DNA of 64,000 nucleotides from Microbotryum silenes-acaulis. Lineage: Eukaryota; Basidiomycota; Microbotryomycetes; Microbotryales; Microbotryaceae. The notes under the pieces were generated by a model that did not search any database, had not been told where the DNA came from, and saw only the letters and a program-made list of their open reading frames with translations. The stretch covers positions 551,001-615,000 of the forward strand of contig QPFY01000001.1 in NCBI GenBank assembly GCA_003665825.1. The letters are read 5' to 3'. Made by a program: the position numbers and the translations under genes. Shown one piece after another: positions 1-10,102 of this stretch (positions are counted from its first letter, which is position 1; each line of letters starts with the position of its first letter).

Positions 1-308
1 TTGAGTGGATGCCTTGCCTCGGGCACAGTCTTCGCATGAACGGCAGAACTCGGCGCAATCGGCAGACATGGACAACCACCAGTACAAAGGACGTATGGCG
101 GCCAAGGTGATGCGATGTCCAGCGTGCCCGACGCTCCGATGAATCTCCGAAAGCACGAGCTCGCGCAGCGAAGGGACCTTGTCGGAGTTGACGACGCCGG
201 TAGCAAGACCACGAGGCACAAACAGGGAAAGAGACTCATCTGGATGTACACGCAAGATCCTCCCTTCCTCGGTCACCCGAAACATAGGCCATGATATCGG
301 GTTGGTAA
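1..308 (-). pseudogene. Gypsy-G integrase zinc-binding region (continuation)
   Basis: Read on the minus strand this is the direct continuation of the polyprotein interrupted at 5576. Removing one GGTAA copy restores the same frame, and I see no stop down to base 1. It encodes a linker and then an integrase HHCC zinc finger: H-x4-H (HRSVGH), followed by CRSCEDC with C-x2-C spacing near the left edge. The catalytic DDE core would lie outside the window. The piece is cut from its upstream part only by the A1 insertion. Confidence 0.85.
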
Positions 309-637
309 TGTGAGGAATCCACTCTCCGCTCGGGTCAGGACTTAGGCGCGCGGAGCGAGCCGGGCGCATCGGCCCAGGACTTAGGCGCGCGGAGCGAGCC
401 GGGCGCATCGGCCCAGGACTTAGGCGCGCGCAGCGAGCCTGGCACATTGGCTCAGCCCCGAGGCTCGCTGGCTGAGGACTTGGGGCGCGCGGCTCCCTTA
501 CTGTTAGATTCCTATTCATCACTCTTGGCTATAACTACATCGCTGACGTAGTAGAGTTGATCGAATAGGTATGTTGAAATGATATTCATCACTCTTGGCT
601 ATAACTACATCGCTGACGTAGTAGAGTTGATCGAATA
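309..637 (+). repeat. A1 5' LTR (329 bp)
   Basis: Starts TGTGAGGAATCC and ends GATCGAATA. It holds three 39-bp tandem units (337-453; the third is diverged) and near its end two copies of a 55-bp segment (513-567 and 583-637) separated by the 15-bp spacer GGTATGTTGAAATGA. Each 55-bp copy carries a TATA-like CTATAAC and a TGACGTAG motif. A promoter role is inferred from LTR biology. Confidence 0.95.
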
Positions 638-663
638 GGTTATAAGCCCACGAGCTACCAGCC
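638..663 (+). other. A1 primer-binding site, half-tRNA type
   Basis: The sequence directly after the 5' LTR begins GGTTATAAGCCC. Its reverse complement reads as a tRNA anticodon arm with loop CTTATAA (anticodon UAU), continuing into a D-arm-like GGTAGCTCGT. Copia and Ty5 are known to prime from an internal cut in the initiator tRNA anticodon region. Here the anticodon base differs from initiator Met (CAU) by one position. Confidence 0.65.
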
Positions 664-731
664 CCGCCGCTTGAAATTTTTCCCTCGAGCCCAGCCACTC
701 GAGCCGCCCCAGCCCATCGCACCATCGCAGC

Positions 732-3700
732 ATGGACAGCTCCCCCGCCCCGCCTTCGCCCCCCAGGGACATCAGCTCCCCTGACCCTTCGATCAGCGTG
801 CAAATCGCCACGCTACAGGCACAGCTTGCCGCTCTACAGGCCTCACAGCCCCCTGCCGCCGCCGCCGCCTCCCCGCCCGTCACTGCCACGCAGGCAAACA
901 CCGCCACCGCATCAAAAGTCGTGTTCCCCAAGCACGCTCGCCTTGACGGCCCTAAGTCGTTTACAAACTGGTTACGTCAACTCCGTCTCGCGCTTCCAAA
1001 TCAAGCCCGTGGTTACGTTCTTGACGGTGTCATTCCCCCGACGTGGACGGCCGACCAGCTTGCCGCCCGTGACGACGCCGCGCGTGAAATCATCGTTGGC
1101 TCGATCGACTCAGCCGACGTCTCAGCCACCCTCGACACCATCCCCAGCGACGACCTGTCGGCACCACGCATCTTCGCCGCACTCAAGGCTCGTTTCGCAC
1201 CGGACGACGCCACTCGTACCCTCGAGTTGTTCGCCCGCCTTTGGGACTTCAGGAAGATGCCTGCCTCCGTCGAGGCGTACGACACGTGGCTCCGTGAATA
1301 CATGTCGATCGCGCAGGAAATCCGCGACGCCAAAACCTCGCTCAACGACGTGCTCGCCACTCACGTGCTCGCCATGGTCCCACCCTGCCTCGACAGCTTC
1401 CGACTCACGTTCACGGACGAGCAGCGCAACCAACGCGACCTCCCGGAACTCACGACGCTGACGGATCGCATTCGCATCCAGCTTCGCTCGGCGGGACTCT
1501 CGTCATCGCACTCGGCCATGCTCGCCACCGCCTCCCCTTGTCCCGCCTGCCGCGCCCCCGGCCACCGTCTGCGCGACTGCACCTCACGGGCGACACACCC
1601 GCCCGCCGGCCCCTGCCGCCGCTGCCACAAGAAAGGTCACTGGGCCCTCGACTGCAAGCACCGGGGCGAACAGAAACACACCGGCGACGACAACCAGGAC
1701 GACACGTCTCTCCCCGCCGCTCAACAGCCTAACATCGGCTATTTCGCCTCCTGCCTGTTCGCTCGCCGGCAACTCCCGACTGACGCCTTTGTAGTCGACT
1801 CGGGCGCCACGGCACACATGGTCGCCGATCGCTCTCTATTCACGGCTTATCGCCAGACGGCGCACACCAAGATCGGCGGCATCGCCGGCGGTATCACGGC
1901 CATTGGTATGGGGGACGTAGCGTTCGTTGCCAAGACCGGACATCCGATCACGCTGCGTGGCGTTCTGCACACGCCGGGCCTCCACGTCAACCTCCTCTCT
2001 GTTTCTCGCCTCTGCGACACCGACCGCGTTCGACTCGCCTTCACCAGCGACGGCATCGACATCGCCAAGGACGGCCAGGCCATTGCTCACGGTACCAGGG
2101 TTAACGACGGTCTCTACCTTTTGGACGCGGATCACACCAAGTGTCAGCAGCTTGCCCTTCTCTCGCGTTCTGAGTCTACCGTGCCCCTGCTTACCCTTCA
2201 CCGCTGCCTCGGCCATCTTGCCCCATCCTCTATACAGAAGATGATCGCCGCAGGTTTGCTGGACGGGTTTGGGGCCGGGTACAGTGACAAAGACGTAGAG
2301 GAGTTTGTTTGCAATGCTTGCCTTGGTTCCAAAGGCCACCGTCTTCCTTTTCCCGACTCTGAGTCGCATTCCCCCGAGAGACTCGGCCTCGTGCACAGCG
2401 ATGTCCTTTCGTTCCCCACTCCGTCCTTGACCGGGAAGCGCTACCTTGTCACATTTCTTGACGACCACTCTCGCAAACTCTGGGCATACGCGATCGATCA
2501 CAAAAGCGACGTCTTCCCGACCTTCCAGACTTGGCTCGCCGAAGTGGAGTTAGAGACGAACGCGCGTTTAAAAACCCTTCGCACCGACAACGGCGGGGAG
2601 TACCGATCGAACGCATTCACGGAGTTCTGCAAGTCCAGGGGCATTCGTCGTCAATACTCTATCCCCTACACACCTCAGCAAAACGGTCGTGCCGAACGTG
2701 TCAATCTCTCCATTGTCGAGGGCATCCTCGCCCTCCTTGCTGACTCCCATCTGCCGGCCACCTTTTGGGATGAAGCGGCTGCGTACTTCGTTTATTGCAA
2801 AAACAGGTGCTCACACTCAGCTTTGGCCAAACAGACTCCAGAATCCGTTTGGAACGGCCGACGCACCACCACCACCGCCCTCCACCCGTTCGGCTGCGCG
2901 GCCTGGCTCACGGTCGCGCCGGACCTTCGCAGCAAGCTCGACCCCAAGGCCGCGCGCGTGATCTTCACCGGTTACGACCTCGCCTCCAAGGCTTTCCGTT
3001 TCTTCGACCATTATACCAACAAGGTTGTGATTGGCCGAAATGCCACCTTCCTCGACGACGACTTCCCCGGCCTCCCAATCAACACGCCCGTCGATGTGGA
3101 CAACACCGAACGCCAGTTCGTCATTCCCGCCGACACGCCCGCCCCCGCCGTCAAGACGAGGACCCCACTAGTAAGGTCGGCGCACATGGACGTCTCATCC
3201 TCTCTTGATGATTCTGCCATGAGCGCCGTTGACGTGGCCCCAGGGTACACTGGCGGATCCTTACTTAATTCTACAGATATCAGCCCCTCGCCGTCCCCGT
3301 CGCTTGTCCCGCTTTCGTCGCCCGCCACGTCCTCGGCCGGAGGACCGTCCCTCGATGACTCGGACGACCCGCTTGACCTCCTCAACTCCAACACCGCGGT
3401 TCGCCTCAACCTGATGGACGTACATCGATCCGACGACGACACCCTGGTGACGCCCGCACCCGCCATTGCCCCCGCTGAACAGCCCTCCGATGACGACTCC
3501 CCTGATGAGATCGATTTCCTCTCTCGCCACCACCGCGCCTTCATCGCCACAGACGACGACGACCCCACCCTCGACGCCATCGAGCCCGTCAAGTCGATTA
3601 CTAGCGATCCTCAGACCTGGCGCGAAGCAATGTCCAGCGACGAGCACGACATCTGGGCTCAGGCTGCCGCCGCCGAGTTCACCGCCATGCGCGACGACTT

Positions 3701-5489
3701 CAAGGTGTTCACCATCGAGCCTCGATCCTCCGTACCACCGGGCGCCACTATCGTCACCTCCAAGTTCGTCTGGAAGACCAAACGCGACGCACGCGGCGAA
3801 GTCACGGGGCACAAGGCACGTCTCGTAGCGCAAGGTAACCGACAACGCGACGGCATCGACTTCTCGGAGACTTTCGCACCCGTCGCCCGGTTCTCCTCCA
3901 TTCGCTGCCTCCTTGCCCTCGCCGCTGCCAATGGTTACCACGTTCATCAGGCCGACATCGACAAGGCTTACCTCCACGGCGAGCTCGATCACGATATCTG
4001 GATGACGACGCCACGAGGTTTCGACTTCCCAAGTGATAAGATTCTCCGCCTGCGGCGCTCAATCTACGGTCTCAAGCAGGCCGGTCGCATCTGGAATCGC
4101 CACATTGACACATCACTCAGGAGTCTCGGGTACAAGGCAACGGGCACTGATCACTGCATTTACTCTCACATTGATGATCAGCAACGGCCCCATTATATCG
4201 CCTTGTATGTCGACGATCTCCTCATTGTCAGCCCCGCCCTCGACGAGATCGAACGCGTCATCTCCGGCCTCGAACAACGATACGGCGTCAAACGACTCGG
4301 CCCCGCGGAATACATCCTCGGCATCCAAATCCGCCGCCTGGACGACGGCTCCATTGCCCTATCCCAGGAACGCTACATCATGGACGTGCTCGCCCGGTTT
4401 CACTTCGACACCACGACACGCGGCGCTACGGTGCCAATGACGCCCGGCCTCTCGCTCACGGCAGTTCCGGGTCAAGGAACGGAGCGCATTCGATCGTGGT
4501 ACCTACAAGCCATTGGCTCCCTCCTGTACATTTCCCTTGGCACTCGACCCGACATTGCCTTCGCCGTCTCGTACTTGTCCCGGTTCGCCAACAACCCTGG
4601 CCGCCGTCATTGGATTGCCGTCAAACACGTCCTTCGCTACCTTCGCGCCACGTACCGCGATGAGCTACTCTACGCCCGCGGTCCAGCCAAAGTTACGGGT
4701 GTGGTTGGGTATTCCGATGCGAACTGGGGTGCCTGCGTCGACACGTCCATCTCCACAATGGGCTTCGTCTTTTACTTGGCCGGCTCCGCCGTCTCTTGGT
4801 CATCGAAGCGTCAGACTCGGGTGGCGGATTCCACCACTGATGCCGAATACCTCGCCTTGTCGCACGCTGGTAAGGAAGCGATTTACCTTACGCAACTCCT
4901 CTCCGAGCTCCACGTTCGCCCGATCGATGCAGCTCACATCTTCACCGACAACGAGGCCGCGGCCGCCGTCGCTCACGACCCCGTTCGCACCTCCGGCACT
5001 CGACACATACGCCTCCGCGAGCATTTTGTCCGCGACATGGTCAACCGAGGCGATATCTCCCTCTCACACGTTGGCACAGCGGACATGGTTGCGGACCTAT
5101 TCACCAAAGCGCTGGGTCCCAAGATTTTTGGTATACATTGCTATGCTCTAGGCCTCCGGACGCGGCACCCACGGCTCAAGTCTACCTCGCGTTCGCGTGG
5201 GGGGGGGTGTGAGGAATCCACTCTCCGCTCGGGTCAGGACTTAGGCGCGCGGAGCGAGCCGGGCGCATCGGCCCAGGACTTAGGCGCGCGGAGCGAGCCG
5301 GGCGCATCGGCCCAGGACTTAGGCGCGCGGAGCGAGCCGGGCGCATCGGCCCAGGACTTAGGCGCGCGCAGCGAGCCTGGCACATTGGCTCAGCCCCGAG
5401 GCTCGCTGGCTGAGGACTTGGGGCGCGCGGCTCCCTTACTGTTAGATTCCTATTCATCACTCTTGGCTATAACTACATCGCTGACGTAG
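732..5489 (+). CDS. gag-pol: A1 Gag-Pol polyprotein (1585 aa)
   Basis: Single uninterrupted frame starting at the first ATG after the leader. Gag has two CCHC zinc knuckles (residues 270-283 and 295-308, C-x2-C-x4-H-x4-C). Protease has the active-site DSG at 356-358. Integrase has a zinc finger H490, H495, C527, C530 and catalytic D557, D619, E655 (D-x61-D-x35-E). The RT catalytic motif YVDD is at 1159-1162, and RNase H has Asp1329 in YSDANWG. There is no stop before the polypurine tract: the frame runs through the G-run (as Gly-Gly-Gly) into the 3' LTR, where the 39-bp units give a 13-residue repeat (core DLGARSEPG), and stops at 5487-5489. The frame looks intact and probably active. One 106-nt block (3171-3276) may be an alternative intron. 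Confidence 0.96.
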   Translation: MDSSPAPPSPPRDISSPDPSISVQIATLQAQLAALQASQPPAAAAASPPVTATQANTATASKVVFPKHARLDGPKSFTNWLRQLRLALPNQARGYVLDGVIPPTWTADQLAARDDAAREIIVGSIDSADVSATLDTIPSDDLSAPRIFAALKARFAPDDATRTLELFARLWDFRKMPASVEAYDTWLREYMSIAQEIRDAKTSLNDVLATHVLAMVPPCLDSFRLTFTDEQRNQRDLPELTTLTDRIRIQLRSAGLSSSHSAMLATASPCPACRAPGHRLRDCTSRATHPPAGPCRRCHKKGHWALDCKHRGEQKHTGDDNQDDTSLPAAQQPNIGYFASCLFARRQLPTDAFVVDSGATAHMVADRSLFTAYRQTAHTKIGGIAGGITAIGMGDVAFVAKTGHPITLRGVLHTPGLHVNLLSVSRLCDTDRVRLAFTSDGIDIAKDGQAIAHGTRVNDGLYLLDADHTKCQQLALLSRSESTVPLLTLHRCLGHLAPSSIQKMIAAGLLDGFGAGYSDKDVEEFVCNACLGSKGHRLPFPDSESHSPERLGLVHSDVLSFPTPSLTGKRYLVTFLDDHSRKLWAYAIDHKSDVFPTFQTWLAEVELETNARLKTLRTDNGGEYRSNAFTEFCKSRGIRRQYSIPYTPQQNGRAERVNLSIVEGILALLADSHLPATFWDEAAAYFVYCKNRCSHSALAKQTPESVWNGRRTTTTALHPFGCAAWLTVAPDLRSKLDPKAARVIFTGYDLASKAFRFFDHYTNKVVIGRNATFLDDDFPGLPINTPVDVDNTERQFVIPADTPAPAVKTRTPLVRSAHMDVSSSLDDSAMSAVDVAPGYTGGSLLNSTDISPSPSPSLVPLSSPATSSAGGPSLDDSDDPLDLLNSNTAVRLNLMDVHRSDDDTLVTPAPAIAPAEQPSDDDSPDEIDFLSRHHRAFIATDDDDPTLDAIEPVKSITSDPQTWREAMSSDEHDIWAQAAAAEFTAMRDDFKVFTIEPRSSVPPGATIVTSKFVWKTKRDARGEVTGHKARLVAQGNRQRDGIDFSETFAPVARFSSIRCLLALAAANGYHVHQADIDKAYLHGELDHDIWMTTPRGFDFPSDKILRLRRSIYGLKQAGRIWNRHIDTSLRSLGYKATGTDHCIYSHIDDQQRPHYIALYVDDLLIVSPALDEIERVISGLEQRYGVKRLGPAEYILGIQIRRLDDGSIALSQERYIMDVLARFHFDTTTRGATVPMTPGLSLTAVPGQGTERIRSWYLQAIGSLLYISLGTRPDIAFAVSYLSRFANNPGRRHWIAVKHVLRYLRATYRDELLYARGPAKVTGVVGYSDANWGACVDTSISTMGFVFYLAGSAVSWSSKRQTRVADSTTDAEYLALSHAGKEAIYLTQLLSELHVRPIDAAHIFTDNEAAAAVAHDPVRTSGTRHIRLREHFVRDMVNRGDISLSHVGTADMVADLFTKALGPKIFGIHCYALGLRTRHPRLKSTSRSRGGGCEESTLRSGQDLGARSEPGASAQDLGARSEPGASAQDLGARSEPGASAQDLGARSEPGTLAQPRGSLAEDLGRAAPLLLDSYSSLLAITTSLT
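3171..3276 (+). other. Possible alternative intron in gag-pol (106 nt)
   Basis: Bounded by GTAAGG at the 5' end and CTACAG at the 3' end, with a branch-point-like ACTTAATT about 10 nt before the acceptor. The length is not a multiple of three. Splicing after codon 813 (Leu) would shift frame, add 45 residues, 13 of them Arg, and stop at 3412-3414. The same block lies at 16500-16605 (A3), 18921-19026 (A4, minus), 35167-35272 (A7), 41102-41207 (A8, minus), 56463-56568 (A6, minus) and 63442-63547 (A9). Splicing is inferred and not shown. Confidence 0.5.
5199..5207 (+). other. A1 polypurine tract (G9)
   Basis: Nine G residues directly before the 3' LTR, preceded by GCGT. This position is the expected plus-strand primer of a retrotransposon. 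The gag-pol frame passes through it, so a change in G number alters the C-terminus; A3 has eight G. Confidence 0.8.
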
Positions 5490-5575
5490 TAGAGTTGATC
5501 GAATAGGTATGTTGAAATGATATTCATCACTCTTGGCTATAACTACATCGCTGACGTAGTAGAGTTGATCGAATA
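5208..5575 (+). repeat. A1 3' LTR (368 bp)
   Basis: Same ends as the 5' LTR but with four 39-bp units (5236-5391) instead of three. The end of the gag-pol frame lies inside it at 5489. Confidence 0.95.
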
Positions 5576-8500
5576 GGTAATGATGACCTGGGCTTGCGAA
5601 TCGTTGGCGTATGCTCGGATGATGGTGTCGAGGAAGGGTTGGGGCAGTGGATCAGGCGGCCGATGGACTACAGGGGCTTCATTGACCTCATCGGTGGCGA
5701 CTCCCAACAAATCGAGTTCGTCGGCGTCGGCATCGACCGGAATGGGCGGGTCGTTGGCGGGGGCCGCAGCGATAGCGTGAACTCGATTGACAGCGATGGG
5801 AGGGGAGAGGGGGCCGGTAGACAAGTCGACAGCGTCCATTATGTTCTCGGCGAGGTGATGGGAACCGGGAGAGCCTGCATTGTAACCGTGTCCCCAGGGC
5901 CCGAAGGCACAATCAACAGCCGGCAACCGATCGTGCGAAGGTGAGGTGTAAGGACGTTCCTCGAGGAGGCTCTCACCGGGCGTAGTGAACTCGTGGCATT
6001 CTTCCTTCAAGAACAAATTCCCTAATTCCTGTCCATTCACGTCCTCGTCTTGCGATTCCTCCTTGAACGCGTAGTATCCGGGAGAACCTGCCTCACCATC
6101 CTGGCCTTGGGGCCCGAGGGCAAAATCAACAGGAGGCAACCGATCGGGAGATGGTGAGGTGGGAGGACGTTCCTCGGGGAGGCTCTCACCGGGTGTAGTG
6201 AATTCGTGGCGTTCTCCATCAAAGAACATGTCCTCCAACTCATTCTCCTTGACCTGATCCTCGTGTGAACCCTCCTTGACCTCCCACAGACGCGACAACG
6301 AATTGGCTAAGGAATTGTTTTTGCCCGCGATGAATTCGAATTCGAAGTCGAAACGGCTGAGTTCGAGACACATGCGGATGTGCCGAGGCGTCTGGCGCAG
6401 TTTTTGGGTTTTTATCGTGCGAAGGGCCTGATGGTCGGTGACGATGACAAAGGGATAACCGATCAAGTGCTGCTCGAACGCCCGACACGCCGAGACGACA
6501 GCCAAGAACTCTTTATCAGTGACATGATAGTTGAGCTGAGCGCCGTTGAACTTAGCGGAAAAGAATCGCGTAGGAACGGCCTGCGAACGGGTGGGACCGG
6601 ACGCCAGACAAGCGCCAATGCCAACCCGACTGGCATCCGTGAACAGGTACATCTTGTGCTCGCCCGAGGTGATCTTGGCGCCATCGATCGGTCGTAGGGT
6701 GGCGGGCACCAGGGACTTGACGGTATCGAAAGCCTGCTGTTCTCGCTCGTTCCAACGCCACGACGTCGATTGCGCCAACAACGCGGTGATTGGCTCCAAG
6801 ATCGTCGAGAGGTGCGATAGGTGATCTCGCATCCAATTGACGGTGCCGAGGAAACGCTGGATGTCGCACTTGTTGCAAGGGATCGGCCACTGACGGATAC
6901 GCGCCCACTTGGCGGGGTCGACTTCGATGCCGTCGTCGGAGATGATGGTGCCCAAGGAATCCAACGACTTTGAGAACCACTCGGATTTCTTGGATCCTAA
7001 GTAGAACCGGTAGTGTCTCAAGGTCATCAGCAGGATCTTGATGTGTCTCAAGTGCGCGCGACGGGTATCGGAATGGACGTGAACATCGTCGAAAAAGATC
7101 TTGGCGAACGAGAGACACGGTTGGAACATCGCCGAGGTCAAGAGGTTAAGGGTATTGGGCGCATTGGTGTCACCAAACTGCATGACCCGCGACATGTACG
7201 TGCCTGTCACCGTTGCGAAGCCGGTGCGATCGACGTGCTCCGGTATGACCCGAACCTGCTCAAATGCCGCGGCCACGTCGAATTTGGACCGATAGCGCGA
7301 TCGAGCCACCTCGTATCGAACATTGGTCATGTCCGGGATGGGCGAAAAACGCTTGGCGGTGTTGCTGTTGCGCGCGCGAAGGTCGATCACGAAACGAGCC
7401 ATCTGGGAGTTCTTCTTCGGAATCGCAAAGACCGGAGCCGCAGAATCGATCGGACCCGAAACCCAAAATTGACCACGAGTGTACTTAGCTGAGTGTTCCG
7501 CCCACTGGCTCCGATATTTGTCGGCAAGGGGGTACACCCGGGGCTTGACCTTTTCGGTGGGATCGATCAACGGGATCTCGTGGTTAACTGGCCGGTACGG
7601 TGGGAGTCGATCCATCGGTAGCGAATCTACGAACACATCAGAAAATTTATCGAGTAAGGCAGCCAATCGTGTTCGTGCTTCGGACTCAGACAAATCCTCG
7701 AGGGCCGGATCGTCCACGACGTCGAGCATCGGGTTGTGCGGCTCGAGACCAATGATCTCGTCGTCGGGGAGCAACCCAGGGTGATTGCAGCCAAGGGCAG
7801 AACCGGATAAGATAGGTGCTACGGTGACGGCTCGATCCCATTCGTGCATACCCTGGGCGACGGGTTGCGAAGGCCCGGGGCGCGCGACGGTGAAGGCGCC
7901 CCAACCCACGAGCATGCCTGTATCCTTAAGAAACGGCAGCCCCAAGATGGCGTCGTACGCAGTTACACGGCAAACGAAGAACGGTCGCAAACCGAGGTCG
8001 AGGGCGCCGGACAAAAAGAAGGCGGTGGCAAACACGGCACATCGGTCGGACTTATCGTGGGTGCCGAGGCGCAAGTGCAGCGGCGCGGTCAAGCGAGCCG
8101 TCGCGAAGCTCGTGTCGGCCCGCACCACCTCCTGGTCCACCAAGTCCACCTCGGACCCAGAATCGATCAAACATCGCAAGACCCTTCCGGAAGGCAGCGT
8201 CCACGCGATGACATTGCGGGCGCGCGCAATGGCTGGCTCGACAGGTCGGTCGGGTTTGTCGATGTCGCTCAGGGACGCAGCGGACGCCAAGAGAGACACA
8301 CCCGACGGTACAGGAATCTGGAGAGAGCTCACCGAAGCAGTCCTTTCCGCCTTGCGAGACGACACCACTTCCGGCCCCCAATAACGACACAAGCGCGACG
8401 CGGCATCAGCGTAAGACAAGACATCTTCCACCGCGTCAAACGCGATGTCAGCCCGGCTATCGTCGAGACGATGTCGATCTGCATCATTTGCCGGCACGGT

Positions 8501-10102
8501 TGGAGGCGAGCTACTTGATGAAGTCTGAACTTCAAAAGAAGAAAAGGCGACGTCTTTCGCTCGTCCAACTAGGTCTGCGGGTGGGCAAGATCGGTGCGTC
8601 ACTAAGGCGGATGAGGAACTCGACGGTCGAGTCAAATCAGGCTCGAGGAGAAGGGGGAATCTCACCTGGGGGTCCTCAACGTCACCTGAGGCCGACGACC
8701 ATTCGTCCTCGTCCATGTCGGCAAAGGTGATCGCTGATATTTGGACGGTCGAGGGGGATTGTCGCTCCGCTGTACAATGCTGCGAGAAATGGCCGGCTTG
8801 ACCGCAATTAAAACATGCCATGCTGGCGGGTACCCCACCCGATGCCGGCGAGAACCACGTCTTCCGATCCTTCCACAGGTGGGCCTGTTGCCATTTACCG
8901 GCGCGGTCCATCCATCGAGCTCGACGGATCTGGGTACGCTCGTCGTCGTTTGCCGTGGACGGGGCGGTGCGTGGCGTTTTCGCAATTGCTCCATAAGTCG
9001 CAGTACGAATCGGCGGGGTTGCCACTGATGTCGTGCTGGTGTCGTCGGCAATGGCGGCCCAGTCGGTAACCTCATCGAGGGACGGGACAGTTCGTCCGAA
9101 CCTCCCTATAGTCACAAGTGAGTTATCCCGATATTCCCGTAGCATACCGGCCCGCACTTCCCGCTTAGCCCCATCACTCAGCGATTGATAAAAGGTGGTG
9201 GCGAGTTGAAGGGCCGAAAGGCTGAAGCTGGTGTTATTGTGCATAAACGCTCGGTACCGAGCACGCCATTCGCCCACATGGTCATAGGCGCGAGACGCAG
9301 ACTGACGGCACCCGTAGAAATCTTGGGACACTCGGTCGGCAAAGCCGGGATCCGGCCAACGACGTCCTACTGCTGTCATCAGTGACGTCCAGCAATGAGG
9401 TCGCTCGTCCCGGACCGCATCCGTCATCGTATCAACGGCCCAGTCGTGCGGAGACTGACGGCGCTGGGGCGATGTTGAACGAACGAATAAAGTCGCCACG
9501 AGCTGGATGACCCGGTCGGTGGTAAAAAGGTCAGTGGTCGAAATGTCGCAAAGTAGAGACAAGTACGACTTCCCAAATGTAGTGAAAGTGACCAACCTAT
9601 CCGGGTTATCCCCGGTCCAGAGCCCTTCCCGGTCGGGTAATGTCCCTCTCCAACGAGAGCTAATCACCGCCGGGGAAGGGCCGTCCCTTCGTGCGCTGTA
9701 AGATTCCCCCCCAGGGGTACGAGCAAGGGGGTCAGCGGTATTGCCTGAACGTCCCAAAAATGTGTGCGGGGGGACGTCCAGGGGGACCGATCTCACCGGC
9801 GTAAACTCCCCGGCCCGAGCTGCGGCTGGTTCAGAGAATCCGGCCCGCGCCACAGCTGGTTCAGGTGAGCTTTTCAGTAAACTCTCCACCAACTTCTCCA
9901 AGTGCTGAACGCGTTCCTCGGAGTCGATACGACGTGCTTCGGATTCCTCGAGGCGGGTTTCGAGGGATGAGAGGGCGGTGGCGGTGTGGTACGCGTGTGG
10001 TGGCGGGGACTTAGGCGGTTTCGCGCGCCCGGGGTCTTCGTCGCGGAGAGGAGCGTCTCGATCTTCGGCGGCGGCGTGGGACATGTCGCGCTCGTCGGCC
10101 AT
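5576..10102 (-). CDS. gag-pol: Gypsy-G Gag-Pol (5' 1509 codons, cut by A1)
   Basis: Start chosen at the first in-frame ATG (10102, MADERD); the frame is open for another 127 codons upstream but without an ATG. Gag ends with one CCHC knuckle (CFNCGQAGHFSQHC, residues 430-443). Protease has DSG at 647-649. The RT catalytic motif is FFDD at 1003-1006, and the RNase H Asp is 1156 (TDASR). After RNase H come acidic and proline-rich linkers holding a repeated unit (a CHEFTTPGES-like motif near 5980 and again near 6200). The frame then meets A1 at 5576 and continues at 308-1 with the integrase zinc finger. No stop or frameshift is seen, so the element was probably intact until A1 landed. Confidence 0.9.

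Larger units (their letters stand above)
309..5575 (+). mobile_element. Copia-A copy A1, full length, Ty1/copia
   Basis: Complete element: 5' LTR 309-637, primer site from 638, one gag-pol frame, G-run 5199-5207, 3' LTR 5208-5575. It is flanked by the perfect 5-bp duplication GGTAA (304-308 and 5576-5580), which fixes the LTR ends as TGTGAGG...GAATA. Domain order protease-integrase-RT-RNase H is copia type. It disrupts Gypsy-G. The 3' LTR is 39 bp longer than the 5' LTR, equal to one internal tandem unit. Confidence 0.97.

Noticed and set aside
337..453. 39-bp direct repeats as a possible CRISPR array
   Set aside because: The units are contiguous tandem copies with no unique spacers, inside an LTR of a eukaryotic-type element.
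1836..2501. Long antisense frames in Copia-A (221 aa, 243 aa and others) repeated in each copy
   Set aside because: They recur only because the element recurs, lie opposite conserved protease, integrase and RT codons, and show no domain. GC-rich codon use keeps antisense frames open.
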